The translations under genes were made by a program, and so were the position numbers. The notes beneath the pieces were generated by a model. It was not told where the DNA came from. It saw only the letters and a program-made list of their open reading frames with translations, and ran no database searches. Source: Prevotella sp. (GTDB taxonomy: Bacteria; Bacteroidota; Bacteroidia; Bacteroidales; Bacteroidaceae). Taken from it: a DNA stretch of 64,000 bases. The stretch spans positions 1 to 64,000 of the forward strand of contig JAFUFJ010000014.1 of the NCBI GenBank assembly GCA_017469955.1, given 5' to 3'. This document shows positions 35,382-44,493 of the stretch, one piece after another. The stretch's first letter is position 1. Each line of letters starts with the position of its first letter.

Positions 35382-36698
35382 TTAGTTTTTAGCCTTGTCG
35401 GGATTAAACACCAAAGCGAAAGTCACGCCGACCGCCAAGGCAAAGCCTGCGAAGATGAACCAACATGTTTGCCAGTCTCCCTGCAGGAATCCGTCTTGCC
35501 AGGTACAATAGTGATTGACAATCTCTCCTGCTGCCAGTGTTCCAATGGTAGCACCAAGTCCGTTTGTCATCAACATGAACAGGCCCTGAGCTGAAGCTTT
35601 GACAGATGGGGCGCATTCCTGGTCGACAAACATGGCACCGGAAACATTGAAGAAATCGAATGCCACGCCATAGACTACACACGAGAGGATAAACAAGATG
35701 ACCCCAGGCATGGCTGGATTACCAAGTCCAAAGAAACCAAAGCGGAATACCCAGGCAAACATTGACATCAGCATTACGCCTTTAATACCGAAGCGTCGCA
35801 GGAAAAATGGTATCATCAGAATACACAAAGCCTCGCTAATCTGTGAGATAGATGTCAGCAATGTGGCATTGTTCGCTGCAAAAGACGTTGCCACCAGCGG
35901 GTCTAAGCTTCCCTTAAAGCTGGTGATAAACGGACCGGCATAGCCGTTGGTCACTTGCAGAGACATGCCTAACAGAGCCGAGAACACGAAGAACAGTGCC
36001 ATGCGCTTGGTCTTGAACAGTTTGAAAGCATCCAGACCAAACGTCTCTGCCAGCGAAGCCTTGGGCTTCTTTTCCAGTTTGCATGCCGGCAAAGTAAAGC
36101 AATAAAAGAACAACACGATGCTCAGCAGTCCCGAAACAAAGAACTGCATATAGGTATATTGAAACTTATGAGCGTTTTCGGCAAAGGTGAAAGAGAATGC
36201 GCCATCCTCCCATACTGCACAGTTGACAAACCACATTGTTGCAATGAAACCGATAGTACCAAGCACACGGATAGGTGGGAAATCGCTGACCGTATCATAG
36301 CCTTGGTTCTTCAATGCCGTAAAAGCGACCGTATTTGCAAGGGCAATCGTTGGCATAAAGAAGGCTACACTGAATGCATACAGGGCTATAAAGGCCGACT
36401 TGTATGTGATTTCATTGCCAAACCCAGCCGACATACCCATGTAGCAACAGCCCAGCATGGCTGCGCCAGCCACCAGATGGCAGAAACCTAACAATCGCTG
36501 AGGCTGTACATATTTGTCGGCCACCACACCCATCACTGCCGGCATAAAGATTGACACGATACCCTGAATGGCATAGAACCAAGATATCTGAGTTCCCAGT
36601 CCTGCCGTTCCCAGATAGTTTCCCATACACGTAAGATAAGCTCCCCATACTGCGAATTCAAGGAAGTTCATCAATGCTAAACGTACTTTCAGATTCAT
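35382..36698 (-). CDS. MFS transporter, nucleoside:H+ symporter type
   Basis: The 438-residue protein starts MNLKVRLALMNFLEFAVWGA and shows about 12 hydrophobic segments. LEFAVWGAYLTCMGNYL and PPIRVLGTIGFIATM match the NupG/XapB nucleoside symporter branch of the major facilitator superfamily; the phylum often uses such proteins for nucleoside or sugar uptake. Start 36698 is used because the in-frame upstream extension runs through the promoter and the dispersed element. It leads the operon with the nuclease and rsmE. Confidence 0.88.
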   Translation of the reverse strand: MNLKVRLALMNFLEFAVWGAYLTCMGNYLGTAGLGTQISWFYAIQGIVSIFMPAVMGVVADKYVQPQRLLGFCHLVAGAAMLGCCYMGMSAGFGNEITYKSAFIALYAFSVAFFMPTIALANTVAFTALKNQGYDTVSDFPPIRVLGTIGFIATMWFVNCAVWEDGAFSFTFAENAHKFQYTYMQFFVSGLLSIVLFFYCFTLPACKLEKKPKASLAETFGLDAFKLFKTKRMALFFVFSALLGMSLQVTNGYAGPFITSFKGSLDPLVATSFAANNATLLTSISQISEALCILMIPFFLRRFGIKGVMLMSMFAWVFRFGFFGLGNPAMPGVILFILSCVVYGVAFDFFNVSGAMFVDQECAPSVKASAQGLFMLMTNGLGATIGTLAAGEIVNHYCTWQDGFLQGDWQTCWFIFAGFALAVGVTFALVFNPDKAKN

Positions 36699-36721
36699 TT
36701 GATATAGATTTAAATTTCGCA

Positions 36722-36775
36722 CAAAGGTACGAAAAGTCGAGTGCAATACAAAAGAATTTATTCTTTTTTTGCCAG
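36722..36775 (-). promoter_or_regulatory. Dispersed promoter element upstream of the MFS operon
   Basis: Minus-strand TTTG (36749-36752), 19 bp, TACCTTTG (36722-36729). The -33 box is preceded by an AAAGAATAAATTCTTT dyad. The whole element, to about 36775, matches elements before the glycosyltransferase operon and dapA. Confidence 0.75.
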
Positions 36776-36808
36776 TACGGAGAAACTTCACCGCTGCCGG
36801 AGGCAGGG

Positions 36809-36928
36809 TTATAGAAAAATCAAAGGCAAGATGGAGACATAAATACAGACCAACGGTCCACCCACAAGAGTAATCAGGTCGCCTTTGCCAAAGCCCCCTG
36901 TCAGTCTGTCGAGTATGGAATATCCTTG
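36809..36928 (-). pseudogene. Possible fragment of a DnaB/RecA-core-type ATPase
   Basis: A 39-codon frame bounded by two stops and lacking a start codon encodes GYSILDRLTGGFGKGDLITL followed by VGGP. This resembles the segment just before the Walker A motif in DnaB-type helicases and related RecA-fold ATPases (LD..TGGF.KGDLI.L). The expected GxGKT does not follow; the frame turns hydrophobic and stops. It may be a gene scar, or a chance match. It lies in the largest gap of the window (767 bp, 36699-37465). Confidence 0.3.
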
Positions 36929-37164
36929 TTAGCATAATATCAGTTTTAGTTTCATACAAAATTACGGATAATTCCACAAACAGCCAAACTTTTCGTAATG
37001 AGAATGTAAAAGTCAGGAAAACGGCAGAGGATGGCCACGTGCACTCACGGTTATGCCCGAGTTCTGCAAAGCCTTTCAGTCAAGATATAGGGCAAGGATG
37101 CCAGTCTGAGACCAATAGTTTCGGGAAGGGCGCCTGCTCTGTCTGGCAGTTGGCGCTCCCCTAC

Positions 37165-37255
37165 CCGACAAGAAAGGTTTGTCTTGTCGGGAAATTTACC
37201 AGAGAATTTCGGAAATTCTCCAGAAAATTCTGCAAATTCACCAGAAAATTTCCTG
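37165..37255. repeat. Hairpin plus 21-22-bp array, family 2, copy b
   Basis: CCGACAAG (37165-37172) and CTTGTCGG (37183-37190) form a hairpin, directly followed by three units containing GAAATTT/GAAAATTC boxes joined by ACCA or TCCA, with spacing of 21-22 bp. The leader-like GGGAAATTTACCAGAG at 37189 matches GGGAAATTCACCAGAG at 10422, so this is a second copy of the 10.4-kb array. The rest of the 767-bp gap contains the promoter element, the ATPase-like fragment and the small RNA candidate annotated separately. Confidence 0.85.
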
Positions 37256-37327
37256 CCATTCCTTAGTCTCCTATGCGAGAGGCCGTCGGGCGCCTGATGA
37301 CAAAAAGAAAGCAAATTGGGGATAAAC

Positions 37328-37397
37328 AAAAAAAATTGATTGTCTCACGACAACCAATCTTTTCATTAACCTTAATAATCTAATACCATGAAAAACA
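37328..37397 (-). ncRNA. Candidate small RNA gene
   Basis: On the minus strand a perfect promoter (TTTG 37430-37433, 19 bp, TAAATTTG 37403-37410) is followed after about 45 nt by an intrinsic terminator: a stem of about ten pairs with one mismatch between 37335-37344 and 37349-37358, loop TCAC on the printed strand, and a run of eight T on the minus strand (37328-37335). The roughly 70-nt transcript has no credible ORF. It lies downstream of the DUF3256 stop (37466), so the hairpin could also end that operon, but the promoter in between argues for an independent RNA. Confidence 0.6.
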
Positions 37398-37402
37398 CAT
37401 TG

Positions 37403-37433
37403 CAAATTTAAACGATTTTGAATTGTCGTCAAA
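37403..37433 (-). promoter_or_regulatory. Consensus promoter of the small RNA candidate
   Basis: TTTG (37430-37433), 19 bp, TAAATTTG (37403-37410) on the minus strand, an exact match to the Bacteroidetes consensus. No coding region follows it for more than 600 bp in this direction. Confidence 0.7.
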
Positions 37434-37465
37434 AAAATTTGGTGTTTTTAGGTGGTTTGATAACA

Positions 37466-38086
37466 TTATTTAAAGGTTTTGCCGTTCCATTTAAGTTTCC
37501 TTTGCAAAAAAATGTCTCTGATTTTTTCTGCTGTTTTCGGATCAGTAAATGGATTTGAAGCGCAAAGTGCCAACTCTTCGTTATCACTTGATAATAAGGC
37601 AGATATCATAAATGGCATGAGTGAAGACTTAAGTTCTTCAAACTCTGCTTGTGGCATGTCGGCGGGTCTACTGACGAGTCCGTCGTGTTCAAACTCCAAT
37701 TTGCCGATCAGGCTCCACGACTTTGTATACAGGAACACGTCGCTTTCGGCTGCCGGGGCATGGAAAGTCCTGACCATGCAGATCAGGGTGTCGCCGTCTT
37801 CTGCCGGCAAGAGACGCATCTGCATGCGCGAAGAGGCGCTCGCCGTCAGCGAGAGATAGTTGGCAGTAAGGGTGTCCAGCACGGCTTCCTCGCCCAAGAG
37901 AGTCTTCACTTCGGCCTTTACTCCCATGTCGTAGTAGTCGAGAAGTTCCTTCCTCTGCGAGTTGTCCAAGTAGACAAGTACGTCGGATGGCATGGACATC
38001 CACAACTCGCGGAGCGTCTGCGAAGAGACCTGCAGGCTCGAAAGTCCCCAGAATAGTGCAAGAAGAAGATATGCTCTTTGTGTCAT
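37466..38086 (-). CDS. DUF3256 family exported protein
   Basis: The 206-residue protein has a signal peptide (MTQRAYLLLALFWGLSSLQVSSQ) and the DUF3256 pattern LRELWMSMPSDVLVYLDNSQRKELLDYYDMG, with LLPAEDGDTLICMVRTF in the middle. The family is restricted to Bacteroidetes and has no assigned function; periplasmic location is predicted. It follows the preceding small exported protein by 18 bp, probably in one operon. Confidence 0.83.
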   Translation of the reverse strand: MTQRAYLLLALFWGLSSLQVSSQTLRELWMSMPSDVLVYLDNSQRKELLDYYDMGVKAEVKTLLGEEAVLDTLTANYLSLTASASSRMQMRLLPAEDGDTLICMVRTFHAPAAESDVFLYTKSWSLIGKLEFEHDGLVSRPADMPQAEFEELKSSLMPFMISALLSSDNEELALCASNPFTDPKTAEKIRDIFLQRKLKWNGKTFK

Positions 38087-38104
38087 GACGGATGGGAGAT
38101 TGTG

Positions 38105-38578
38105 TCAAAACGGTCCGAAACGCAACTCCGTGTGATAGCCTCCATCCACCTTATAGGTGTGCAAGGCCAGCAGATGTCCGATGCCACAGGGCGCTATACC
38201 GCCGACATAGAACCATGCCGCCTTGCCTTCCCGGTCTTTCGAAAGACTCCAGGTGGAAGATATCTTGCGGGCCACGGCTTCCATTCTGCTCTGTGAAGCT
38301 GCGAATGTAGGTACTTTTGAGTACAGGCGCACCTCGTTCAGTTTGCCGTCTTTGAACCCGAATATCAAGACATCAAAATCGCAATCGTGGAATTTCTTGT
38401 TATGATATGTCAGCTGCGATGCCTCCTTTTTATCAGGATTGCCATAGCGTTTCGCCAATGCAGTGGCCACTTCTGAATAGTCTGAGCCGATTTCTACATT
38501 GTCAAAGATGATCGGACGAGACTGTGCACAGGCCAGCTGAACAAAGAAAAGAGTGAATAAGAATGTAAGCTTTCGCAT
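38105..38578 (-). CDS. Exported protein of unknown function
   Basis: The 157-residue protein has a signal peptide (MRKLTFLFTLFFVQLACAQ) and a small soluble domain with IIFDNVEIGSDYSEVATALA, which looks like the start of a repeat common in Bacteroidetes exported proteins that monitor or modify the envelope, and CDFDVLIFGFKDGKLNEV. I cannot name the family. It heads a two-gene unit with the DUF3256 gene. Confidence 0.7.
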   Translation of the reverse strand: MRKLTFLFTLFFVQLACAQSRPIIFDNVEIGSDYSEVATALAKRYGNPDKKEASQLTYHNKKFHDCDFDVLIFGFKDGKLNEVRLYSKVPTFAASQSRMEAVARKISSTWSLSKDREGKAAWFYVGGIAPCGIGHLLALHTYKVDGGYHTELRFGPF

Positions 38579-38716
38579 ATCAGTTTCAACGTATCTCTAT
38601 CACGTTACTATTATGTCACACTAAAGAACTGTATTCTATAGTCAGAATTAGGTGGCCGATAACTGCATACCAACCACCTAACCTTCACTATATACCTTAT
38701 TATATTATATAGGATT

Positions 38717-41437
38717 TTATTCCTCAACTGCTGCCTGCGCCGCTGCAAGACGGGCAATAGGCACGCGGAACGGAGAGCAAGAAGCGTAGTTAAGCCCTAT
38801 CTTTGCACAGAACTTCACGCTTGACGGCTCACCACCATGCTCGCCACAGATGCCGGTACGCAGGTTCGGACGAACGGCACGTCCTTTTTCCACAGCCATC
38901 TTCACGAGCTGGCCGACTCCCTTCTGATCAAGCACCTGGAACGGATCTACCTTTAATATCTTCTTTTCAAGGTATACAGGGAGGAACGAAGCGATGTCGT
39001 CTCGGCTGTATCCAAAGGTCATTTGGGTAAGGTCGTTCGTACCAAAGGAGAAGTATTGGGCCTGCTCAGCTATGCGATCAGCAGTCAAGGCAGCACGAGG
39101 GATCTCGATCATCGTACCGATTTCAAACTCAATTGTCGTTCCATACTCAGCAAACACATCCTTGGAAACCTTCTCGATGATGGCCTTTTGCTGCTCAAGT
39201 TCATGAAGAGTACCGATGAGAGGAACCATGATTTCGGGCTGCGGGTCTTTGCCTTCTTGTTTCAATTCGCATGCTGCAGAGAGGATGGCACGGGTCTGCA
39301 TGGCCGTAATCTCTGGGAAGGTAATGCCAAGACGGCACCCACGATGGCCGAGCATCGGGTTGTTTTCCGACAAGGAATCTACGCGACGCTTGATTGCTTC
39401 CACGCTTACGCCCATCTCTTCTGCCATGACTTGTTGCCCAGCAAGGTCGTGTGGAACGAACTCATGGAGCGGTGGATCAAGCAGGCGAATGTTAACTGGA
39501 AGACCGTCCATGGCCTCAAGTATGCCCTTGAAGTCTGCTTTCTGATAAGGTAAGAGCTTGGCCAGAGCCTTCTCTCTTCCTTCTGCTGAATCGGCAAGAA
39601 TCATCTCTCTCATGGCCACAATCTTCTGGCCGTCGAAGAACATATGCTCGGTACGTGTCAGGCCTATACCCTTTGCGCCGAAGGCACGGGCTACCTGTGC
39701 GTCGTGCGGAGTGTCGGCATTTGTGCGGACTTGCAGTTTTGTATACTTGTCACAGAGATCCATCAACTCCTTGAAGTCACCGGAAAGCTCGGCAGCTTTC
39801 GTAGGAATCTCACCGGCATACACCTTTCCTGTGGTTCCGTTCAGTGAGATATAGTCGCCTTCTTTGTATACAACTCCGTCGACCTCCACTGTCTTTGCTT
39901 TATAATCTACATTGAGAGCTCCCACACCGGATACGCAGCATTTACCCATGCCACGAGCCACAACTGCGGCATGAGAGGTCATGCCTCCGCGAGCTGTCAG
40001 TATGCCTTCTGCAGCTGACATGCCTGCAAGGTCTTCAGGAGAAGTCTCGATACGTACGAGAACCACTTTATGGCCATCTGCATGCCAGGTCTGAGCGTCG
40101 TCGGCATGGAATACGATTTGCCCGCATGCTGCTCCGGGACTTGCAGGAAGACCCTGTGCAATCACCTTGGCTTGTGCCAATGCAACTTTGTCAAATACGG
40201 GGTGCAGCAGTTCGTCAAGCTTATTGGGTTCGCAGCGCAGAATGGCTGTCTTTTCGTCGATCATGCCTTCATGCAGCAGGTCAATGGCTATCTTCACCAT
40301 CGCAGCTCCCGTGCGCTTACCGTTGCGGGTCTGCAGGAACCATAGCTTACCTTCCTGCACCGTGAACTCCATATCTTGCATGTCATGATAGTGATTCTCG
40401 AGTTTCTCCTGAATGCCGTTCAGCTCTGCATAGATGTTTGGCATGGCTTCCTCCATAGAGGGGTATTTGTTCACGCGTTCTTCCTCGCTGATTCCTGCCC
40501 GTTCTGCCCATCTTTGCGAGCCGAGTTTGGTAATCTGTTGGGGGGTACGAATGCCAGCTACTACGTCTTCACCCTGGGCATTTACGAGGTATTCTCCATT
40601 GAATACGTTCTCACCATTGGCAGCATCGCGACTGAAACATACGCCAGTTGCAGAGGTTTCTCCCATGTTTCCGAAGACCATAGCCATGACCGAAACGGCC
40701 GTTCCCCACTCGTCGGGTATGCCTTCCATCTTACGATAGAGGATGGCACGTTCGTTCATCCATGAGCGGAACACTGCGCAGATAGCTCCCCAGAGCTGCT
40801 CAATCGGGTCGTTGGGGAAGTCTTTTCCTGTGCGTTCCTTTATAGCGTTCTTGAAAAGAACGACCAGTTTCTTGAGTTCGTCGACGTTGAGATCTTTGTC
40901 TAACTTCACGCCGCGCTCGGCCTTTACCTTATCGATGATTTCCTCAAACGGATCGATATCTTCCTTGTTGACGGGCTTCATCTCAAGCACAACGTCACCA
41001 TACATCTGTACGAAGCGACGATATGAGTCGTAAACGAAGCGGGGGTTGTTGGTCTTGGCAACCATGCCTTCTGCCACTTCATCGTTCAATCCGAGGTTCA
41101 AGATGGTATCCATCATGCCTGGCATTGAGGCGCGGGCTCCGGAACGTACACTGACGAGCAGCGGGTTTTCCTTGTCGCCGAACTTCGAGTTCATCAAGGT
41201 CTCGATATGTCTAACGGCAGCCATCACGTCGTCATTCAGGATCTCCATGATCTTCTCCTGCCCTACTTCATAGTATTCATTGCAACAGTCTGTGGTAATT
41301 GTAAATCCCGGAGGCACTGGTACTCCGATCAGGTTCATCTCGGCAAGGTTTGCCCCTTTGCCACCTAATTGTTCACGCATTTTAGCATTACCTTCGGCTT
41401 TGCCATTGCCAAAGGTATAAACTCTTTTCTCACTCAT
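38717..41437 (-). CDS. ppdK: Pyruvate, phosphate dikinase
   Basis: The 906-residue enzyme interconverts pyruvate and phosphoenolpyruvate with ATP and phosphate, important in anaerobic Bacteroidales. N-terminal ATP-grasp region (FGNGKAEGNAKMREQLGGKG, SVRSGARASMPGMMDT), phosphohistidine motif GGMTSHAAVVARGMGK, and the PEP-binding C-terminal barrel with GTMIEIPRAALTADR and the catalytic GICGEHGGEP. Start 41437 (MSEKRVYTFG) matches the family; the ORF extends 57 bp further upstream without support. Confidence 0.97.
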   Translation of the reverse strand: MSEKRVYTFGNGKAEGNAKMREQLGGKGANLAEMNLIGVPVPPGFTITTDCCNEYYEVGQEKIMEILNDDVMAAVRHIETLMNSKFGDKENPLLVSVRSGARASMPGMMDTILNLGLNDEVAEGMVAKTNNPRFVYDSYRRFVQMYGDVVLEMKPVNKEDIDPFEEIIDKVKAERGVKLDKDLNVDELKKLVVLFKNAIKERTGKDFPNDPIEQLWGAICAVFRSWMNERAILYRKMEGIPDEWGTAVSVMAMVFGNMGETSATGVCFSRDAANGENVFNGEYLVNAQGEDVVAGIRTPQQITKLGSQRWAERAGISEEERVNKYPSMEEAMPNIYAELNGIQEKLENHYHDMQDMEFTVQEGKLWFLQTRNGKRTGAAMVKIAIDLLHEGMIDEKTAILRCEPNKLDELLHPVFDKVALAQAKVIAQGLPASPGAACGQIVFHADDAQTWHADGHKVVLVRIETSPEDLAGMSAAEGILTARGGMTSHAAVVARGMGKCCVSGVGALNVDYKAKTVEVDGVVYKEGDYISLNGTTGKVYAGEIPTKAAELSGDFKELMDLCDKYTKLQVRTNADTPHDAQVARAFGAKGIGLTRTEHMFFDGQKIVAMREMILADSAEGREKALAKLLPYQKADFKGILEAMDGLPVNIRLLDPPLHEFVPHDLAGQQVMAEEMGVSVEAIKRRVDSLSENNPMLGHRGCRLGITFPEITAMQTRAILSAACELKQEGKDPQPEIMVPLIGTLHELEQQKAIIEKVSKDVFAEYGTTIEFEIGTMIEIPRAALTADRIAEQAQYFSFGTNDLTQMTFGYSRDDIASFLPVYLEKKILKVDPFQVLDQKGVGQLVKMAVEKGRAVRPNLRTGICGEHGGEPSSVKFCAKIGLNYASCSPFRVPIARLAAAQAAVEE

Positions 41438-41692
41438 AGCTGAATTTCGTACAATTAAATATGTATAGATTAAAATTTCCTTAAAGTTGCGCAAAATTAC
41501 TACTTTTTGTGCAATCCTGCAAACCTTTTAAACTTTATTTGCAATGTGGACATTACATTTTTTGATTAATGTCATTTTTAGGGCTTAATATGCCTGAAGC
41601 AAGGGATAAAACAGGATGTCCGCGTGTCATATACGGCACCTTTCCAACGGTGGTTTCCCATGTTTCTTCACAAGACACCTCACGTCTGGCAT

Positions 41693-41846
41693 GGCAAAAG
41701 ATGATGTTTTGAGGGGTAAAAGATGATCTTTTGCCCTGCAATAGATGATCTTTTGCTGCCAAAGGGCATAGGGTTCTGCCCTGAAAACGCGCGTTTCCTC
41801 CATGCAAATGGGAAGCTTTCGCCGGGGAAAGGGCAAGCTTTTCCGC
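41693..41846. repeat. 22-bp array, family 3, copy b
   Basis: Seven consecutive 22-bp units start at 41693, 41715, 41737, 41759, 41781, 41803 and 41825. The first three carry AAAAGATGATCTTTTG-like cores; the later ones differ in sequence but mostly keep an AAA...TTT dyad (GAAAACGCGCGTTTC, GGAAAGGGCAAGCTTTTCC) and the 22-bp register. The array runs to within 6 bp of the -33 box of the rlmD promoter. It fills the second half of a 470-bp divergent gap; 41438-41640 shows only AT-rich sequence and the ppdK leader. Confidence 0.9.
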
Positions 41847-41851
41847 GCAAA

Positions 41852-41883
41852 TTTGCAAGAGAGAAAAAAAACATGTATCTTTG
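41852..41883 (+). promoter_or_regulatory. rlmD promoter
   Basis: TTTG (41852-41855), 20 bp, TATCTTTG (41876-41883), 24 bp before the ATG at 41908. The -33 box abuts the end of the 22-bp array, so the array is placed like an upstream activation region. Confidence 0.72.
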
Positions 41884-41907
41884 CATTTCAAATGACTGTT
41901 TTCCGAT

Positions 41908-43368
41908 ATGAGCCGAAAAAAGAAAGAACTACCCATATTTGAGGACGTGACCATCACCGACATTGCTGCAGAAGGCAAATCGATGGTGCGCATTCCCATA
42001 CCAGCCCACGACGGATTGCCCGAGAGCCAGCTGGTGGTTTTCGTGCCGTTCTGCGTGCCTGGCGACGTTGTTGACTTGCAGGTGCGCCGAAAGAAGCACA
42101 GCTATGCCGAGGCAGAAGTCATACGGTTCAAGCAATACAGTAAGGTACGCGCGACTCCGATGTGCCGGCATTTTGGCGTGTGCGGAGGCTGCAAATGGCA
42201 GAACTTGCCCTATGAAGAGCAGCTGAAAGCCAAGCAAAAGCAGGTGTTCGACCTACTGTCGCGCATCGGAAAGGTGGAGCTTCCCGAGTTCAACCCGATT
42301 CTCGGAAGTGTGAAAACGCGCGACTACCGCAACAAACTCGACTTCGGAGCATCCAACAGACGCTACCTGACACGCGAGGAAATAGCGAGCGGGAAGGACT
42401 ATCCGCGAGACGCATTAGGCTTTCACATCACAGGGGCTTTCGACAAGATCCTGCCCATTGAGGAGTGCTGCCTGATGGATTCTCTGCACAATGAGATACG
42501 CAACGCCATAAGAGACTTTGCCATCGAGCGCGGAATCTCTTTCTTCGACCTGCGCGAACAGGTGGGAGTGCTGCGCGATGTCATGATACGCAACTCCAAT
42601 ACGGGCGAATGGATGGTGCTGGTTCAGTTCTGTTTCAAGGATGCAACCGATGCCGAACGGCAGCAGGCTGCCGAGCTTTTGGAATTTGTTGCCGGCCGGT
42701 TCCCGCAGGTGACATCGCTCCTTTGGGTGGACAATCAGAAGTGCAACGACACATTTGGCGACCTTCCCGTCAACGTATACCGTGGCAACGACCACATCTT
42801 CGAAGCCATGGAAGACTTGCGTTTCAAAGTGGGGCCGAAGTCTTTCTACCAGACAAATACCGAGCAAGCCTACCATCTCTACTCCGTAGCCCGCAGCTTT
42901 GCGAGGCTGACAGGCGACGAACTCGTCTACGACCTCTATACCGGCACGGGCACCATCGCCAACTTCGTGGCGAAGAAGGCTCGAAAGGTCATCGGCATAG
43001 AATACGTGCCTGAGGCCATCGAAGACGCCAAGGTAAACTCAGCAATCAACCATATCGAGAACACACTGTTCTTCGCCGGAGACATGAAAGACCTGCTCAC
43101 CGACGAGTTTATAGCCCGACACGGCAGGCCGGATGTCATCATTACCGACCCACCAAGAGCAGGAATGCATCCCGATGTGGTGCAGACTATTCTCCGTGCA
43201 GCACCCCGTCGCATCGTATATGTGTCGTGCAATCCTGCCACACAGGCACGCGATTTGCATGACCTCGACTGCCAATACTGCGTTGAAGCAGTGCAGCCCG
43301 TCGACATGTTTCCACACACTCCCCACGTAGAGAACGTCGTCCTTCTCCTACGTCGCAGCGACAAATAA
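41908..43368 (+). CDS. rlmD: 23S rRNA (uracil-5-)-methyltransferase, RlmD/RumA family
   Basis: The 486-residue protein has an N-terminal TRAM domain, a four-cysteine Fe-S site that includes CRHFGVCGGCKWQ, and a class I methyltransferase core with LVYDLYTGTGTIANF, ITDPPRAGMH and the catalytic cysteine in VSCNPATQARDL. It methylates a uridine of 23S rRNA at C5. Whether the target is U1939 (RlmD) or U747/U1915-type cannot be settled by motif alone. The gene precedes ansA by 46 bp. Confidence 0.9.
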   Translation: MSRKKKELPIFEDVTITDIAAEGKSMVRIPIPAHDGLPESQLVVFVPFCVPGDVVDLQVRRKKHSYAEAEVIRFKQYSKVRATPMCRHFGVCGGCKWQNLPYEEQLKAKQKQVFDLLSRIGKVELPEFNPILGSVKTRDYRNKLDFGASNRRYLTREEIASGKDYPRDALGFHITGAFDKILPIEECCLMDSLHNEIRNAIRDFAIERGISFFDLREQVGVLRDVMIRNSNTGEWMVLVQFCFKDATDAERQQAAELLEFVAGRFPQVTSLLWVDNQKCNDTFGDLPVNVYRGNDHIFEAMEDLRFKVGPKSFYQTNTEQAYHLYSVARSFARLTGDELVYDLYTGTGTIANFVAKKARKVIGIEYVPEAIEDAKVNSAINHIENTLFFAGDMKDLLTDEFIARHGRPDVIITDPPRAGMHPDVVQTILRAAPRRIVYVSCNPATQARDLHDLDCQYCVEAVQPVDMFPHTPHVENVVLLLRRSDK

Positions 43369-43414
43369 ACCGCAAGACAACGCACCCAGCAATTCGACCA
43401 TCAGACAATCCGCC

Positions 43415-44458
43415 ATGACCATCCAACAACGCACCAACAAAGTGCTCCTCATCTACACCGGAGGCACCATCGGCATGGGCCAGAATCCCCAGACAGGAGC
43501 ACTGGAGCCACTCGACTTCAATGCTCTTGTCAATAATGTTCCCGAGTTCAAACTCGTCAGTACAGGCATTGACATCCACCAGTTCAATCCCCCAATCGAC
43601 TCAAGCGACATGAATCCGAAGCGGTGGGGTGAACTTGTTGACATCATTTCCTCGAAGTATAACAGCTACGACGGATTCGTCATTCTGCACGGAACCGACA
43701 CGATGTCTTACACCGCATCAGCCCTTTCCTTTATGTTGGAAAACCTGACAAAGCCCGTTATTCTGACAGGAAGCCAACTGCCCATCAAGCAACTCCGTAC
43801 CGATGGCAAGGAAAACCTGATTACAAGTCTTGAATTAGCCTCAGCACACCATCCCGACGGAAGGGCTGTTGTGCCGGAAGTGTGCATCTACTTCAACGGT
43901 CATCTGCTTCGTGGCAATCGCAGTACGAAACAGAATGCCGACGGCTTCAACGCCTTCGACACCTTTAACTATCCTCACCTCTGCGACGCAGGCGTGAACA
44001 TCGTGTTCCATGAACACCACATCTTGAAGCCAGACTTCAGCCGTCCCATGGTCGCCCACACAAGGATGGACCGGCACGTAATAGTCTTTTCACTCTTTCC
44101 CGGCATAGAAGAAGAAAGCGTAAAATACCAGCTTGCAAATCCTCAACTGCGAGGAATCGTCATGAGAAGTTTCGGCAGTGGCAACGCTCCACAGCAACCC
44201 TGGCTCACGAGATTGCTTAGGGATGCTACCGAAAGAGGCATCGTTGTCGTCAATATTAGCCAATGTGTGGCAGGCACAGTCGAGATGGCTCGTTACGACA
44301 CAGGCTTCCAATTAAAAGAAGCAGGCGTAGTAAGTGGATACGACAGCACGGTAGAAGCGGCCGTCACCAAGCTCATGCACCTGCTTGCATACTATGACAA
44401 TCCAGAGACCATCCGCAGAAAGATGAACGAATCCATTGCCGGAGAAATAACAATATAA
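43415..44458 (+). CDS. ansA: Type I L-asparaginase
   Basis: The 347-residue cytoplasmic enzyme hydrolyses asparagine to aspartate and ammonia. Signatures: [14 protein letters not shown] with the first catalytic threonine, and [20 protein letters not shown] with the second, plus [13 protein letters not shown]. No signal peptide, consistent with type I. It lies between rlmD and rubrerythrin; co-transcription with rlmD is plausible. Confidence 0.94.
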   Translation: MTIQQRTNKVLLIYTGGTIGMGQNPQTGALEPLDFNALVNNVPEFKLVSTGIDIHQFNPPIDSSDMNPKRWGELVDIISSKYNSYDGFVILHGTDTMSYTASALSFMLENLTKPVILTGSQLPIKQLRTDGKENLITSLELASAHHPDGRAVVPEVCIYFNGHLLRGNRSTKQNADGFNAFDTFNYPHLCDAGVNIVFHEHHILKPDFSRPMVAHTRMDRHVIVFSLFPGIEEESVKYQLANPQLRGIVMRSFGSGNAPQQPWLTRLLRDATERGIVVVNISQCVAGTVEMARYDTGFQLKEAGVVSGYDSTVEAAVTKLMHLLAYYDNPETIRRKMNESIAGEITI

Positions 44459-44493
44459 GAATTATTCATCAACCAAATTACAAAAGAATCATT

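Noticed and set aside
36699-37465. tRNA, tmRNA or SRP RNA genes in the longer gaps
   Set aside because: I looked for T-arm and cloverleaf patterns in this and the other gaps over 100 bp and found none that I could support.
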